Counted from the stretch's first letter, positions 1 to 8,839 are shown. The stretch: DNA of 64,000 nucleotides from Caldilineaceae bacterium (GCA_020846635.1 JADLDO010000064.1:62001-126000), one strand, 5' to 3'. Notes: a model not told the origin generated them from the sequence alone. Made by a program: numbers and translations.

Positions 1-37
1 GTGGGCCGAACACTCTAACCCGGTGACTGTTATAAAA

Positions 38-134
38 TTATGAAGGATGAGGAAGGCATCTCTCCGCTCTAGTGGTATTGACAGAGAGACCCCTACGGGG
101 TGACAGCGTTTTTCATCCCTCATCCCTCATCCTT
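38..134 (+). repeat. Dispersed heptad-flanked element, copy A
   Basis: A noncoding element of about 97 bp upstream of tyrA. It begins with AAGGATGAGG and ends with tandem heptads of the TCATCCC/TCATCCT type (113-134), so its ends are inverted repeats. The core holds GGCATCTCTCCG (55-66) and a GAGAGAC...CTACGGGGTGACAG block (84-106). The same blocks recur in opposite orientation at 24326-24440. It looks like a small non-autonomous, MITE-like or REP-like element; no transposase is nearby. Confidence 0.7.
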
Positions 135-154
135 ACTATGCTGGGGAGAGTTGC

Positions 155-1030
155 ATGAGGAAACGCCTCGCCGATTGTCGTGTTGCCATCGTCGGGCTGG
201 GCCTAATGGGAGCCAGCTTGGCGATGGACTTAATGCAAAATAACCTATGCCGCGAGGTGCGCGGCGTTGCCCGTCGTACGACGACGGTGCTGGATGCTTT
301 CTTTGCCGGTGCGGTCGATCTGGCGACCAATGATGTACACACCGGCGTTATGGGGGCCGATATTGTGATTTTGGCAACGCCGGTGCGTACCATCGTTGAC
401 CAGATCAACGAAATCGCGCCGACGCTTTGGCCGGGTACAATCGTCATGGACATGGGCAGCACCAAGGGTGAAGTCTGTAGCGCGCTCGATAAACTGCCCG
501 CGCACATTCAACCCATCGGGGGTCATCCCATGACAGGCAAAGAGACAGCCGGCTTTGAAGCTGCCGAACCCAATCTCTATCGCCATGCAACCTGGGTACT
601 GACGCCGCTGCCGCGCACAACCGCCGCGACCGTGAGTCTGGCAACCGAATTGGTCGAAGCCGTGGGGGCAAACCCCGTCGTGCTGTCGCCGGAACGACAT
701 GATCGTCTTGTTGCCACCATCAGCCACCTGCCCTTTCTGGCTGCCAGCGCCCTTGTCCACACCGTCCAGGAAGTAGGCCAGGAGGACCCAACTGTCTGGG
801 AGTTAGCCGCAGGGGGCTTTCGCGATACCAGCCGCGTCGCAGCCAGCGACACGCGCATGTTTCTTGATATACTAATGACCAACCAGCCCGCTGTCCTGGC
901 GCAGCTCGATAGCTATATCAGCCATTTGACCGGCTTACGGAGCTACCTTGAAAATGGCGACGAGGCGGCCCTTTCCGCAAAATTGGCAGCCGCACAGGCC
1001 GCACGTTCGAAATGGAAACCAAAAAGATAA
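155..1030 (+). CDS. tyrA: Prephenate dehydrogenase (TyrA)
   Basis: The protein has 291 residues, the usual size for a monofunctional TyrA. It would oxidatively decarboxylate prephenate to 4-hydroxyphenylpyruvate with NAD(P), the step toward tyrosine. The N-terminus has a Rossmann dinucleotide fold (VAIVGLGLMGASL, residues ~9-21). The helical C-terminal half carries the conserved ATISHLPFL segment. The ATG at 155 follows a GGGGAGAG ribosome site four bases upstream. It is the first gene of an aromatic block, with aroA starting ten bases after its stop. There is no fused chorismate mutase or ACT domain in this length, so feedback control by an ACT module is not expected. Arogenate specificity cannot be excluded from sequence. 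Confidence 0.9.
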   Translation: MRKRLADCRVAIVGLGLMGASLAMDLMQNNLCREVRGVARRTTTVLDAFFAGAVDLATNDVHTGVMGADIVILATPVRTIVDQINEIAPTLWPGTIVMDMGSTKGEVCSALDKLPAHIQPIGGHPMTGKETAGFEAAEPNLYRHATWVLTPLPRTTAATVSLATELVEAVGANPVVLSPERHDRLVATISHLPFLAASALVHTVQEVGQEDPTVWELAAGGFRDTSRVAASDTRMFLDILMTNQPAVLAQLDSYISHLTGLRSYLENGDEAALSAKLAAAQAARSKWKPKR

Positions 1031-1040
1031 GGCCAAAATT

Positions 1041-2375
1041 ATGACCCATCTAAACATTACAGGCGGCCACCGCCTCACCGGGCGCTGTCAAGTACCTGGC
1101 GATAAATCGATCAGCCATCGCGCTGTCATGTTCTCGGCCATTGCCAACGGCACCAGCACCGTACGCAACTTTCTCGACGGTGGTGACTGCCGCGCGACCA
1201 TCGAGGTCATGCGCGGCCTGGGCGTCAAGGTCGAGGAACGCTCTCCAACCGAATTGGTGATCCACGGGCTTGGGCTGGACGGGCTGCAAGAGCCGTCCGA
1301 TTTCCTCAACGTCGGCAACTCAGGCACAACCATTCGCCTGATGACCGGATTGCTGGCAGGTCAGAAATTTACCACCTTCTTGACAGGTACGCCGCAAATT
1401 CGCCGCCGCCCCATGTCGCGCATCGTCAAGCCCCTGCGCCAAATGGGTGCGGTCATCGTGGGTCGCCAGGATGGCAACTATGCGCCCCTCGGCATTGGTG
1501 GCACAACCCTGCGCGGGTTGGATTACACTTTGCCCGTAGCCAGTGCCCAGGTCAAAAGCTGCCTTCTTCTTGCCGGGTTGTATGGTCAAGGATTAACCGT
1601 CATCCGCCAACCAGGCCCAGCACGCGACCACACCGAACGCATGTTGGCGGCAATGGGCGCGCCCATCGCCACCTATGGCAACACCATCCACAGCGAACGC
1701 CCCGATCAAGAGCTTTCGCCCATCGAGATTGACGTACCAGGGGATATTTCCTCCGCAGCCTTCCTGATCGTCGCCGGTGCGATTGTCCCCGACAGCCGCA
1801 TTACCATTGTCGGCGTCGGTGTCAACCCAACACGCACAGGCATCGTCGACGCCCTCGTCGATATGGGCGCGCGCATCGAATATCGCAACCAGCGTAACCA
1901 GTCGGGCGAGCCGGTTGCCGACATTGAAGTGCAATACTCAGAACTGCGCGGCGCAACCTTTGGCGGCGAACAGATTGTCACCATGATCGACGAACTCCCG
2001 GTCCTGGCTGTCGCCGCTTCTCAGGCCCACGGGCGCACCATCGTCAAGGATGCCGGTGAACTGCGGGTCAAGGAGACTGACCGCATCGCCTCGACTGTCT
2101 CCGAGCTGCGCAAGATGGGTGTCAACATTGAACCGACGCCCGACGGCTTTATCGTCGAAGGCCCCACCCGGCTCATGGGTGGTTCCGTCGAAAGCCTGGG
2201 CGATCACCGCTTGGCAATGGCAACTGCTGTAGCAGCCCTAGCCGCACAAGGCCCCACCACAGTCTTTGGCTCCGATGTCACCGCCGACAGCTTTCCCGGC
2301 TTCGAGTTCACCCTACAAACCCTAGGGGCCAATCTGGAAATCGCCGGCACGCCCGCCGCAGCCCTGCACGTATAA
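1041..2375 (+). CDS. aroA: 3-phosphoshikimate 1-carboxyvinyltransferase (EPSP synthase)
   Basis: The 444-residue enzyme transfers enolpyruvyl from PEP to shikimate 3-phosphate, the sixth shikimate step. Family motifs appear in order: GDKSISHRA near the N-terminus, GNSGTTIR, a TPQIRRRPM segment, DELPVLAVAA and RVKETDRI. The ATG at 1041 is preferred over an in-frame start about 93 bases upstream that would run into tyrA. The Gly of the NSGT loop, equivalent to Gly96 of the E. coli enzyme, is present, which argues against glyphosate insensitivity of the Ala100 (CP4) kind. The stop TAA overlaps the aroE ATG by one base (TAATG), so the two are probably translationally coupled. Confidence 0.95.
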   Translation: MTHLNITGGHRLTGRCQVPGDKSISHRAVMFSAIANGTSTVRNFLDGGDCRATIEVMRGLGVKVEERSPTELVIHGLGLDGLQEPSDFLNVGNSGTTIRLMTGLLAGQKFTTFLTGTPQIRRRPMSRIVKPLRQMGAVIVGRQDGNYAPLGIGGTTLRGLDYTLPVASAQVKSCLLLAGLYGQGLTVIRQPGPARDHTERMLAAMGAPIATYGNTIHSERPDQELSPIEIDVPGDISSAAFLIVAGAIVPDSRITIVGVGVNPTRTGIVDALVDMGARIEYRNQRNQSGEPVADIEVQYSELRGATFGGEQIVTMIDELPVLAVAASQAHGRTIVKDAGELRVKETDRIASTVSELRKMGVNIEPTPDGFIVEGPTRLMGGSVESLGDHRLAMATAVAALAAQGPTTVFGSDVTADSFPGFEFTLQTLGANLEIAGTPAAALHV

Positions 2376-3253
2376 TGACTACCACACCCATCACAGGCAA
2401 AACCGCCATCGTCGGCCTCATCGGTTGGCCCACAGGCCACAGCGTCAGCCCGAACATGCACAACGCGGCCTTTGCCGCGCTTGGGCTAGACTGGCGCTAT
2501 GTCCCTCTACCTGTCGCAACCGAACCCAACGCGCGCATCGGCGAAGCCGTAGCTGGCGTGCGCGCGCTGGGATTGCGTGGGGTCAATGTCACAGTGCCTC
2601 ACAAGCAAGCGGTTATGCCACACCTGGATGAGCTATCCGCTGCCGCGCTCGTCATCGGCGCGGTGAATACAATCATTGTCCAGCCGGATGGTCGTCTGCT
2701 CGGCGACAACACAGATGCCCCCGGCTTCATCGCCGACCTGCGCGACCACAACGTTGATCCCAAAGACAAACGTGTATTGATCTTAGGCGCAGGAGGCTCT
2801 GCCCGCGCGGTCGTCTATGGGCTTGCTACCGCCGGAGCGAGCAGCATCACCGTCGCCAATCGCACGCGAGAACGGGCCAATGAACTAAGCGCAACACTCC
2901 AGACCCATGTACCCAACTGCCCGCTGCGCGCGTGCGCCTTTCCCGACGATCTGCAAGCGGTCGCAGCCGAAAGCGACCTCATCATCAACTGCACGTCGCT
3001 GGGCATGACGCCCAATGTGGACACGCTGCCCTGGCTGCCCGAGTTGCCTTTCCAGCCCGATCAGGTTGTCTATGATCTCGTCTACAACCCGCGCCAGACG
3101 CGTCTCCTGGCGCAAGCGGCGCGCGATGGCGCGCAGACAATCGGCGGCATTGGCATGTTGGTCTGGCAAGGAGCAATTGCCTTTGAACGCTGGACGGGCG
3201 TCACGCCACCCGTTGACGTCATGCGCCAAGCCATCGGCGCGATAAAAGGATGA
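2375..3253 (+). CDS. aroE: Shikimate dehydrogenase
   Basis: The 292-residue protein reduces 3-dehydroshikimate to shikimate with NADPH. The substrate domain shows GHSVSPNMHN and NVTVPHKQ, whose Lys is catalytic, then GDNTDAPGF with the partner Asp. The cofactor domain has LILGAGGSARAV and the NRTRER motif that favours NADPH. It overlaps aroA by one base. Its last residues (IKG) and TGA stop lie inside the start of the repeat element at 3246-3330, so the 3' end of the gene is partly repeat-derived. Confidence 0.93.
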   Translation: MTTTPITGKTAIVGLIGWPTGHSVSPNMHNAAFAALGLDWRYVPLPVATEPNARIGEAVAGVRALGLRGVNVTVPHKQAVMPHLDELSAAALVIGAVNTIIVQPDGRLLGDNTDAPGFIADLRDHNVDPKDKRVLILGAGGSARAVVYGLATAGASSITVANRTRERANELSATLQTHVPNCPLRACAFPDDLQAVAAESDLIINCTSLGMTPNVDTLPWLPELPFQPDQVVYDLVYNPRQTRLLAQAARDGAQTIGGIGMLVWQGAIAFERWTGVTPPVDVMRQAIGAIKG

Positions 3254-3330
3254 GGGATGAATTATGAAGGATGAAGGGCAGAAGGCTCGTTCTCCTGCTT
3301 CATCCCTCATCCCTCATCCCTCATAATTCA
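3246..3330. repeat. Dispersed heptad-flanked element, copy C
   Basis: A short element fills the aroE-trpB gap. The left side has AAGGATGAGGGATGAATTAT and further GGATGAA units. The right side (3299-3330) has three TCATCCC heptads and one TCATAAT. The two sides are complementary and could fold into a long hairpin. The core at 3276-3298 is the reverse complement of the core of copy D beyond trpB, with a few mismatches. It provides the aroE stop codon. Confidence 0.7.
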
Positions 3331-3346
3331 GAGAAGGAGAAGTCCA

Positions 3347-4621
3347 TTGGCTACGACCTCAGCCACCATGCCCAAGAGCCCGGCAGTCAACTACCGGGCC
3401 TATCCCGACGAAAGCGGCCACTTTGGCCCCTATGGCGGCAAGTTTGTCCCCGAAACGCTGATGCCTGCCCTGGAAGAATTGGAAGAAGTCTATCTCAAGG
3501 CGCTCGGCGATAATGACTTTATGAAGGAGTTGGCCTATCTCCAACGCACCTTCGTCGGGCGAGAAACCCCCATCACCTACGCGCGCCGTCTGAGCGAACA
3601 TCTGGGGGGCGCGCAGATATACCTCAAGCGCGAAGATCTGGCGCATACAGGCGCACATAAGATCAACAATGCGCTCGGTCAAGCGCTGCTCATGAAGCGC
3701 AAAATGGGCAAGACGCGCATCGTCGCCGAAACGGGTGCCGGTCAGCATGGCGTTGCCACTGCCACCGTGGCCGCGCTTCTGGGTATTGAGTGCGTTGTCT
3801 ACATGGGCACAGTGGATATGGCGCGCCAAGAGCCCAATGTCTTTCGCATGCGCCTCTTGGGCACCGACGTGCGCGGCGTCGAGAGTGGCAGCAAGACCCT
3901 CAAGGATGCCATCAACGAAGCCATTCGCGACTGGGTCACAAACGTCCAAACCACTCACTACCTACTCGGCAGCGCGCTAGGCCCACATCCCTATCCCGCC
4001 ATGGTGCGCGATTTCCAAAGTGTGATTGGACGCGAGGCGCTCTATCAGATGCGCGACAGCGAAGATGGCCCCAAGCGCCTGCCTGATGCCATCGTAGCCT
4101 GTGTGGGCGGGGGCAGCAACGCCATTGGCATCTTCCATCCCTTCTTGGAATATGAACAAATCCGTCTGATTGGTGTTGAGGCGGGCGGGCATGGCATCGA
4201 GAGCGGCGAACACGCGGCCCGCTTTGCCGACCCCGACAAGGGGCGTCTTGGCGTCCTCCAGGGAACCAAGAGTTTCGTCCTGCAAGACCACGACGGTCAA
4301 ATTGCCCTCACCCACAGCATCAGCGCCGGTCTCGACTATGCCAGTGTCGGCCCCGAACATGCCTTCTTGCGCGACCTGGGCCGCACCGAATACACCTATT
4401 GCACCGACGACCAGGCAATGGAGGGCTTCAAGCTGCTCTGCCATCTAGAAGGCATCATCCCTGCGCTGGAGAGTTCACACGCTGTCGGCTATGTCATGCA
4501 ACTTGCGCCCCAAATGGCAAAGGATCAGATCATCCTGCTCAACCTCAGCGGGCGTGGCGACAAAGACCTCGGTACGGTCATGCAAACCCTGGGCAATATT
4601 GAGAAAAAGGATGAGGGATGA
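3347..4621 (+). CDS. trpB: Tryptophan synthase beta chain
   Basis: The 424-residue protein condenses indole with serine using PLP. The PLP lysine is K105 in TGAHKINNAL, and AETGAGQHG (residues ~127-135) holds the catalytic Glu. GGGSNA (phosphate loop) and a C-terminal GRGDKD are also present. The start is a TTG at 3347 behind GAGAAGGAGA; no better ATG exists until MPKSP at residue 8. It is a standard TrpB1, meant to pair with TrpA encoded 87 bases downstream. The C-terminus (KKDEG and TGA) is encoded by the left end of a repeat element, so the tail is probably acquired. Confidence 0.95.
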   Translation: MATTSATMPKSPAVNYRAYPDESGHFGPYGGKFVPETLMPALEELEEVYLKALGDNDFMKELAYLQRTFVGRETPITYARRLSEHLGGAQIYLKREDLAHTGAHKINNALGQALLMKRKMGKTRIVAETGAGQHGVATATVAALLGIECVVYMGTVDMARQEPNVFRMRLLGTDVRGVESGSKTLKDAINEAIRDWVTNVQTTHYLLGSALGPHPYPAMVRDFQSVIGREALYQMRDSEDGPKRLPDAIVACVGGGSNAIGIFHPFLEYEQIRLIGVEAGGHGIESGEHAARFADPDKGRLGVLQGTKSFVLQDHDGQIALTHSISAGLDYASVGPEHAFLRDLGRTEYTYCTDDQAMEGFKLLCHLEGIIPALESSHAVGYVMQLAPQMAKDQIILLNLSGRGDKDLGTVMQTLGNIEKKDEG

Positions 4622-4688
4622 AGCATGAAGGATGAAGACAGAGAACGAGCCTTCCGCCCTTCATCCTTCATAATTCATCCCTCATCCC
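4607..4688. repeat. Dispersed heptad-flanked element, copy D
   Basis: The element overlaps the last codons of trpB and fills the gap to trpA. Left arm: AAGGATGAGGGATGAAG plus another ATGAAGGATGAAG. Right arm (4660-4688): TCATCCT, TCATAAT, TCATCCC, TCATCCC. The core GAGAACGAGCCTTC (about 4641-4654) is the reverse complement of the core of copy C (3246-3330), so the two copies flank trpB in opposite orientation. Confidence 0.7.
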
Positions 4689-4708
4689 TATAAAAACTGG
4701 AGAATCTT

Positions 4709-5518
4709 ATGACCGGACTCGAACGCATTAACGCTGTCTTTGCCGACCGCGCCGCAGGAAAACGCGCTGCCTTCATGCCCTATCAGGCGATGGGCTATCC
4801 CACGCGCGCCGCCACGCTGGAGATCATCAAGGCGCTTGCCGAAGAAGGTGCTGACCTCTTTGAGATCGGCATCCCGCACAGCGATCCGCTAGCCGATGGC
4901 CCTGCCGTCCAAACTGCAACCTATACCGCGCTCACGCAGGGCACAACCGTAGCTGATAGTCTCGCCATGTGCCGCGAAGCACGCGCCGCAGGTGTCACCA
5001 CACCCTTCTGCGCCATGACCTACTACAATCCTCTCTTTGCCTATGGCATCCAGCGCTTTGTCGATGACGCCGTCGCCGCGGGCATTGACGGGTTGATTGT
5101 GCCCGACCTGCCGCCAGAGGAAGCCGACGAACTGATCGCAGCCTGTCGTGCAGCGGGTGTTGCGAACATCTTTATGATTGCCCCCACCAGTACCGAAGCG
5201 CGCATCAAATTTGTGACCCAGCACGCCAGCGGCTTCATCTACCTCGTCAGCGTCGCCGGCATCACAGGGACACGAAGCGAACTGCCGCCCGACCTGGGCA
5301 ACTTTGTCCAACGTGTCCGCCGCCATACCAACCTGCCTCTCGCCGTCGGCTTTGGCATCAGCACCGGCGCGCAGGCGGCTGCCGTCGCGCAGATTGCCGA
5401 TGGTGTGATCGTCGGCTCTGCGCTCGTCAAAGCCGCGGGCAGCAGCGATCCGGTCGCCGCAGTACGCAAGCTCGGCGCTGAATTGACCGCCGGATCACAC
5501 CTGGCGCAGCCCGCATAG
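4709..5518 (+). CDS. trpA: Tryptophan synthase alpha chain
   Basis: The 269-residue TIM barrel cleaves indole-3-glycerol phosphate to indole for channelling to TrpB. The family signature is present: LFEIGIPHSDPLADGP, with Glu and Asp in the catalytic positions. It is followed by GLIVPDLPPEEADEL, the YLVSVAGITGTR loop and the phosphate-binding AVGFGIS. The N-terminal segment reads FMPYQAMGYP rather than the usual F(I/M)PY-x-TAGDP form, a mild deviation. The ATG at 4709 has a GGAG (4699-4702) upstream. The next gene starts 14 bases after the stop. Confidence 0.95.
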   Translation: MTGLERINAVFADRAAGKRAAFMPYQAMGYPTRAATLEIIKALAEEGADLFEIGIPHSDPLADGPAVQTATYTALTQGTTVADSLAMCREARAAGVTTPFCAMTYYNPLFAYGIQRFVDDAVAAGIDGLIVPDLPPEEADELIAACRAAGVANIFMIAPTSTEARIKFVTQHASGFIYLVSVAGITGTRSELPPDLGNFVQRVRRHTNLPLAVGFGISTGAQAAAVAQIADGVIVGSALVKAAGSSDPVAAVRKLGAELTAGSHLAQPA

Positions 5519-5532
5519 GACGAGGATCAATC

Positions 5533-6252
5533 TTGAAATTTCAAAGGTTATCGCTTGCAGAGAGCGCGCAAGCAACCGGCACTACCGTCGTCATTGATGT
5601 TCTGCGCGCCTTCACAAGCGCTTGCTATGCCTTTGGTGCGGGTGCATCTGAGATCATTCTGGTCAGTGAAACAGAGCAAGCCTTCGCCCTACGTCGCCAA
5701 TTTCCCGCAGCGCTGCTCATGGGCGAGGTCGGTGGTGGCCCCATCCCAGGCTTCGACTTCAGTAATTCCCCCGCCCATTACATAGATTGCGACCTGTCCG
5801 GCCATCGTCTCATCCAGCGCACCAGCAACGGAACCCAGGGTGTCATTCGTGCTGCCCATGCTGAAACGATCATGGCGGCAAGCTTTGTCTGTGCGGGAGC
5901 CACCGCGCGCTACATCCAGCAGCTAGCGCCCAGCCAAGTCACCTTCGTGATCACCGCATGGCACGCAGATTCTCCCAGCCTGCAGCATGGTGATGAAGAT
6001 GCCGCCTGCGCCGACTACCTAGAAGCCCTGCTTACCACAGACAACCCTGAGGACAACCCCGATCCAGCATCCTATCTCGCCCGTGTCGCCGCCTCTCCCA
6101 CCGGCAGACTTTTTCAAAGTAATACGCGGCCAGAATATCCCGCCACCGACCTACCCTACTGCACCCAGCTAGATCGCTTCCCCTTCGCCTTGCCCATCCA
6201 GCGCAACGAGCAGGGGCTTTTTATAATGAAACCTCACTGTAGCAATCTCTGA
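5533..6252 (+). CDS. 2-phosphosulfolactate phosphatase family protein (ComB-like)
   Basis: The 239-residue protein resembles ComB: VIDVLRAFTSACYAFGAGA near the N-terminus, then GEVGGGPIPGFDFSNSP, and RTSNGTQGV in the middle. In methanogens ComB dephosphorylates 2-phosphosulfolactate on the way to coenzyme M. Bacterial homologues are common and mostly of unproven function. It starts at a TTG (5533) eight bases after GAGG, 14 bases downstream of trpA, so it probably belongs to the same transcript. No other coenzyme M or sulfolactate gene is visible here, so the metabolic role is open. A strong hairpin follows. Confidence 0.75.
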   Translation: MKFQRLSLAESAQATGTTVVIDVLRAFTSACYAFGAGASEIILVSETEQAFALRRQFPAALLMGEVGGGPIPGFDFSNSPAHYIDCDLSGHRLIQRTSNGTQGVIRAAHAETIMAASFVCAGATARYIQQLAPSQVTFVITAWHADSPSLQHGDEDAACADYLEALLTTDNPEDNPDPASYLARVAASPTGRLFQSNTRPEYPATDLPYCTQLDRFPFALPIQRNEQGLFIMKPHCSNL

Positions 6253-6303
6253 CCACCACATATTAGAACGTCAATTATCACTACACGAAAAATCTGACCG
6301 CAC

Positions 6304-6335
6304 CCTTCCCGGAAGCTTTCGAGCTTCCGGGAAGG
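6304..6335. terminator. 14-bp perfect hairpin with TTCG loop
   Basis: CCTTCCCGGAAGCT (6304-6317) pairs perfectly with 6322-6335 around a TTCG tetraloop. It lies between the convergent ComB-like gene and the enolase-superfamily gene and can serve either strand. There is no clear T-run on the plus side beyond TCATCTCCTTCTCTT, so intrinsic termination is likely but not textbook. Confidence 0.7.
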
Positions 6336-6419
6336 TCATCTCCTTCTCTTACCGCACAATCACCGAAAGAGATAACAACCACCCCCACAAGTGGCTGCCA
6401 TCTCACTCACAACCCTACC

Positions 6420-7610
6420 CTAATCAAAGAAGTCCTCATCTCCCACCGGCAAATACTTGCTTGCTCGATCAGGATTCAACTCAATCCCTAGCCCAGGACG
6501 ATCCCACACCTCAATAAAGCCATCCTTAACAATCGGATCAGGCAGCCCATCTACAATGTCGCTCCACCAGGCGGGGTTCGCGCTCGGATATTCAAACGCA
6601 ATATAGTTCTGGGGCAATGTCGCCGACACCTGCACCAGTGCCGCCAAGCCAATCAGCCCATCCAACACACCGTGTGGAGCCATCAGCACCCCATGCAGAT
6701 CAGCATATTCGGCGATCCACTTCAGTTCGGCAATGCCACCAACATCAGCCGGGTCCGGCCCCACGATATTCACAGCCTGCGTTTCAATCAGCTCACGGAA
6801 ATTCTGGCGCAAATAGATCTGCTCGCCCGTATGGATGGGGGTAGAGGTATGGTTTCGCACCTCACGGTAGAGGTCTGCGAGGACATAGGGCGTGTAGTCG
6901 CCGGTGATCATATCCTCCAACCACATAAGATTGTACGGCTCCAAGAGTTTCGCCAATCGAATGGCATCGGGAACCGTAAATCCAGGCCCCAGGTCCAATG
7001 CCAAGCCAATCTCATCGCCTAATACGTCCTTCATCGCTTCCACACAGGCCACAATGTGCTTAAGCCCGCGCTCAGTCAGCATCCCACGATTGGCGTACCG
7101 GGCCGCCTGGTTGATCTCTCCATAGTAAAAGTCGGGGATCGCCGTCGCCATCGCGCCATGAAAGCCAATGCCTTCTTTGACAATCGTAAAGCCCTGGGGA
7201 GAGGCCTTCATCCTGGCAACGTCCGCGGCATACGCCTCCGGTGTATATTCGGTCATCGGGAAACGAATCGAGCCATTATAGACGCGCACTTTATCTCGCA
7301 CCTTACCGCCCAATAGTTTGTACACAGGCACGCCCGCAGCCTTGCCGGCGATGTCCCACAGCGCAAACTCAATCGCCGAGACCGCGCTGCCCCACGGCTT
7401 AAAAGCCCCCATGCGGCGGATCTTCATCATCACCCGCTCGACGTTGGTTGGGTCTTCACCGAGAATGTATTCTTTGTAGAAAAGCACATGGGGTTTCAGG
7501 TAAGGCTTGGAGGCTTCGATCTGACCGTAGCCGGAAATGCCTTCATCGGTGACAATGCGCACCACCGGCGTAGAACCAATCACCGCACATTTCAAATCCG
7601 TAATCTTCAC
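6420..7610 (-). CDS. Mandelate racemase / muconate lactonizing enzyme family protein
   Basis: The 396-residue enolase-superfamily protein has a capping domain followed by a TIM barrel. Visible active-site positions are K145 in VKEGIGFHG, metal ligands D216 (LALDLG), E242 (WLEDM) and E263 (HTGEQ), and H313 in APHG. Such enzymes abstract a proton alpha to a carboxylate, often as sugar-acid dehydratases. The pattern resembles the galactonate dehydratase side of the superfamily, but the substrate cannot be read from sequence. The start is a GTG at 7610 behind AAGGAG at five bases. It stands alone on the minus strand, 113 bases beyond the end of the next minus gene. Confidence 0.85.
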   Translation of the reverse strand: MKITDLKCAVIGSTPVVRIVTDEGISGYGQIEASKPYLKPHVLFYKEYILGEDPTNVERVMMKIRRMGAFKPWGSAVSAIEFALWDIAGKAAGVPVYKLLGGKVRDKVRVYNGSIRFPMTEYTPEAYAADVARMKASPQGFTIVKEGIGFHGAMATAIPDFYYGEINQAARYANRGMLTERGLKHIVACVEAMKDVLGDEIGLALDLGPGFTVPDAIRLAKLLEPYNLMWLEDMITGDYTPYVLADLYREVRNHTSTPIHTGEQIYLRQNFRELIETQAVNIVGPDPADVGGIAELKWIAEYADLHGVLMAPHGVLDGLIGLAALVQVSATLPQNYIAFEYPSANPAWWSDIVDGLPDPIVKDGFIEVWDRPGLGIELNPDRASKYLPVGDEDFFD

Positions 7611-7723
7611 GTCTACTCCTTACGTAGTTGCGGTTAGGGTCAAAATTGACCCGCGGATCAAAGTTTGTGGGAGAGATATTTGGTTAACTGGAAAAGCTGC
7701 GGTTTTGAAAAGAGATAGACTGC

Positions 7724-8236
7724 TTAGGGCTGCCCGAAACCAAATTCCGAAACACTAAAGAAAATCGGGATCATGACGATGGCCCCCACCAAGATCGCGG
7801 CAATCTCCAGATAGACCCAACCTTGCGCCGCACGCGTCCAGGCGCGCCCCCAACTGTTCGATGCGCGGCGACGGCTCTGGTAGCGGTAACGAACCGTGTG
7901 CATCTCCGCCTCGCTCACAGGCTCCAATGGCTGCACATCCCAGCCCGCATGGCTAAAAATGCGTGGCAGAGCAGAGACGACAAAAAACGCGCCCACGCCC
8001 AAAGGCAGCACGACCACCAGTGCAAAGATCAGCAGCCCCAACAGAACATCGAACCAATAGAACGAAATTGGGCTGTAATGGGCAAAGAGATCCACCCACA
8101 CCCATGCCAAAAACCCAAGCATCGGCGATGCCAAAATCCAATGAAACAGCCCCCCATTGTCGGGGTCCGTCTCCACCAGGTCCGCGGGAACCACCCGGTA
8201 TCGGGCCTGCGCGCCTTCACTCTTTTCGTCTACCAT
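7724..8236 (-). CDS. Hypothetical membrane protein
   Basis: A 170-residue protein with no family I recognise. A polar N-terminus of about 30 residues precedes hydrophobic stretches near residues 32-52 and 60-90. A basic loop (YRYQSRRRASN) follows, then a last membrane span near 140-162, for three or four spans in all. It begins three bases after the NYN-domain gene and is probably the last gene of the glycosyltransferase-NYN-membrane protein transcript. It could be an anchor or accessory for that group, but nothing shows this. Confidence 0.6.
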   Translation of the reverse strand: MVDEKSEGAQARYRVVPADLVETDPDNGGLFHWILASPMLGFLAWVWVDLFAHYSPISFYWFDVLLGLLIFALVVVLPLGVGAFFVVSALPRIFSHAGWDVQPLEPVSEAEMHTVRYRYQSRRRASNSWGRAWTRAAQGWVYLEIAAILVGAIVMIPIFFSVSEFGFGQP

Positions 8237-8239
8237 TGC

Positions 8240-8815
8240 CTATGAACGCCTTTTTCCGTCACCCTTACGCCTTGTCGCCGGTGGCTTCGCACCGCCATCT
8301 GCGGGCGGGCGCTTCTTTGATCGCTTGCCTGGGGTGCTTCTTGCCCGAAAGATCGCCAACCACTCGTCAACCTCTGACTTGCTCAACTGCACATCAACCT
8401 CTGTGCCTGCTTCGGGTTGCTCGCCGGCCTTGAGGGTCATGCGCTCGACAAACTCCTCGCCGCGCCAGGTGTTGACGCCATGAACCGCGGCTTCGCGCAG
8501 CAGGGCTTCGTCATTCGTCACCAGCGTCAGCCCCTTCTTCGCATTACGCAACCGCCGCCGGATCAGGTCATCGGCCTGAGCCGGGTCAGCCGCAAAGATC
8601 ACCTCGACGCCGGCATTGCCCATTTTTACATCAATGCCACCGGGAATTCCCCGGTCAAAGATCACCGTGATTTTGCTGGATCGGCCCCTCGCAGCGCGGC
8701 TCTGCCACACCTTGAGCCGCATCACCAGCTTCGCCTCGTCATCTTCATCGCTCAGATGGATGTCGCTAAAGAGATTGCTGCCAATGAGATTATGGCCGTC
8801 GATCAACAGGCTCAT
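8240..8815 (-). CDS. NYN/PIN-like ribonuclease domain protein (YacP-like)
   Basis: The 191-residue protein has a PIN-like NYN fold. Acidic residues fall in the expected places: LIDGHN at residues 4-9, VIFDRG in the middle, AQADDLIRR, and LVTNDEALL. This is the arrangement of YacP (Rae1)-type proteins, several of which are ribosome-associated endoribonucleases. The C-terminal 30 residues are very basic (KRSKKRPP...RRKGDGKRR), which would suit RNA binding. The start codon and the AAGGA ribosome site at six bases are both supplied by a small heptad repeat array (8812-8839). The gap to the upstream glycosyltransferase is three bases. Confidence 0.75.
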   Translation of the reverse strand: MSLLIDGHNLIGSNLFSDIHLSDEDDEAKLVMRLKVWQSRAARGRSSKITVIFDRGIPGGIDVKMGNAGVEVIFAADPAQADDLIRRRLRNAKKGLTLVTNDEALLREAAVHGVNTWRGEEFVERMTLKAGEQPEAGTEVDVQLSKSEVDEWLAIFRARSTPGKRSKKRPPADGGAKPPATRRKGDGKRRS

Positions 8816-8839
8816 AATTCATCCTTCATCTCTCATCCC
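8812..8839. repeat. Solo heptad array, copy E
   Basis: Four heptads in a row on the plus strand: TCATAAT, TCATCCT, TCATCTC, TCATCCC. They match the arms of the larger dispersed elements. Read on the minus strand, the array encodes the last residues and TGA stop of the glycosyltransferase. It also supplies the ribosome site and ATG of the NYN gene. Confidence 0.7.
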
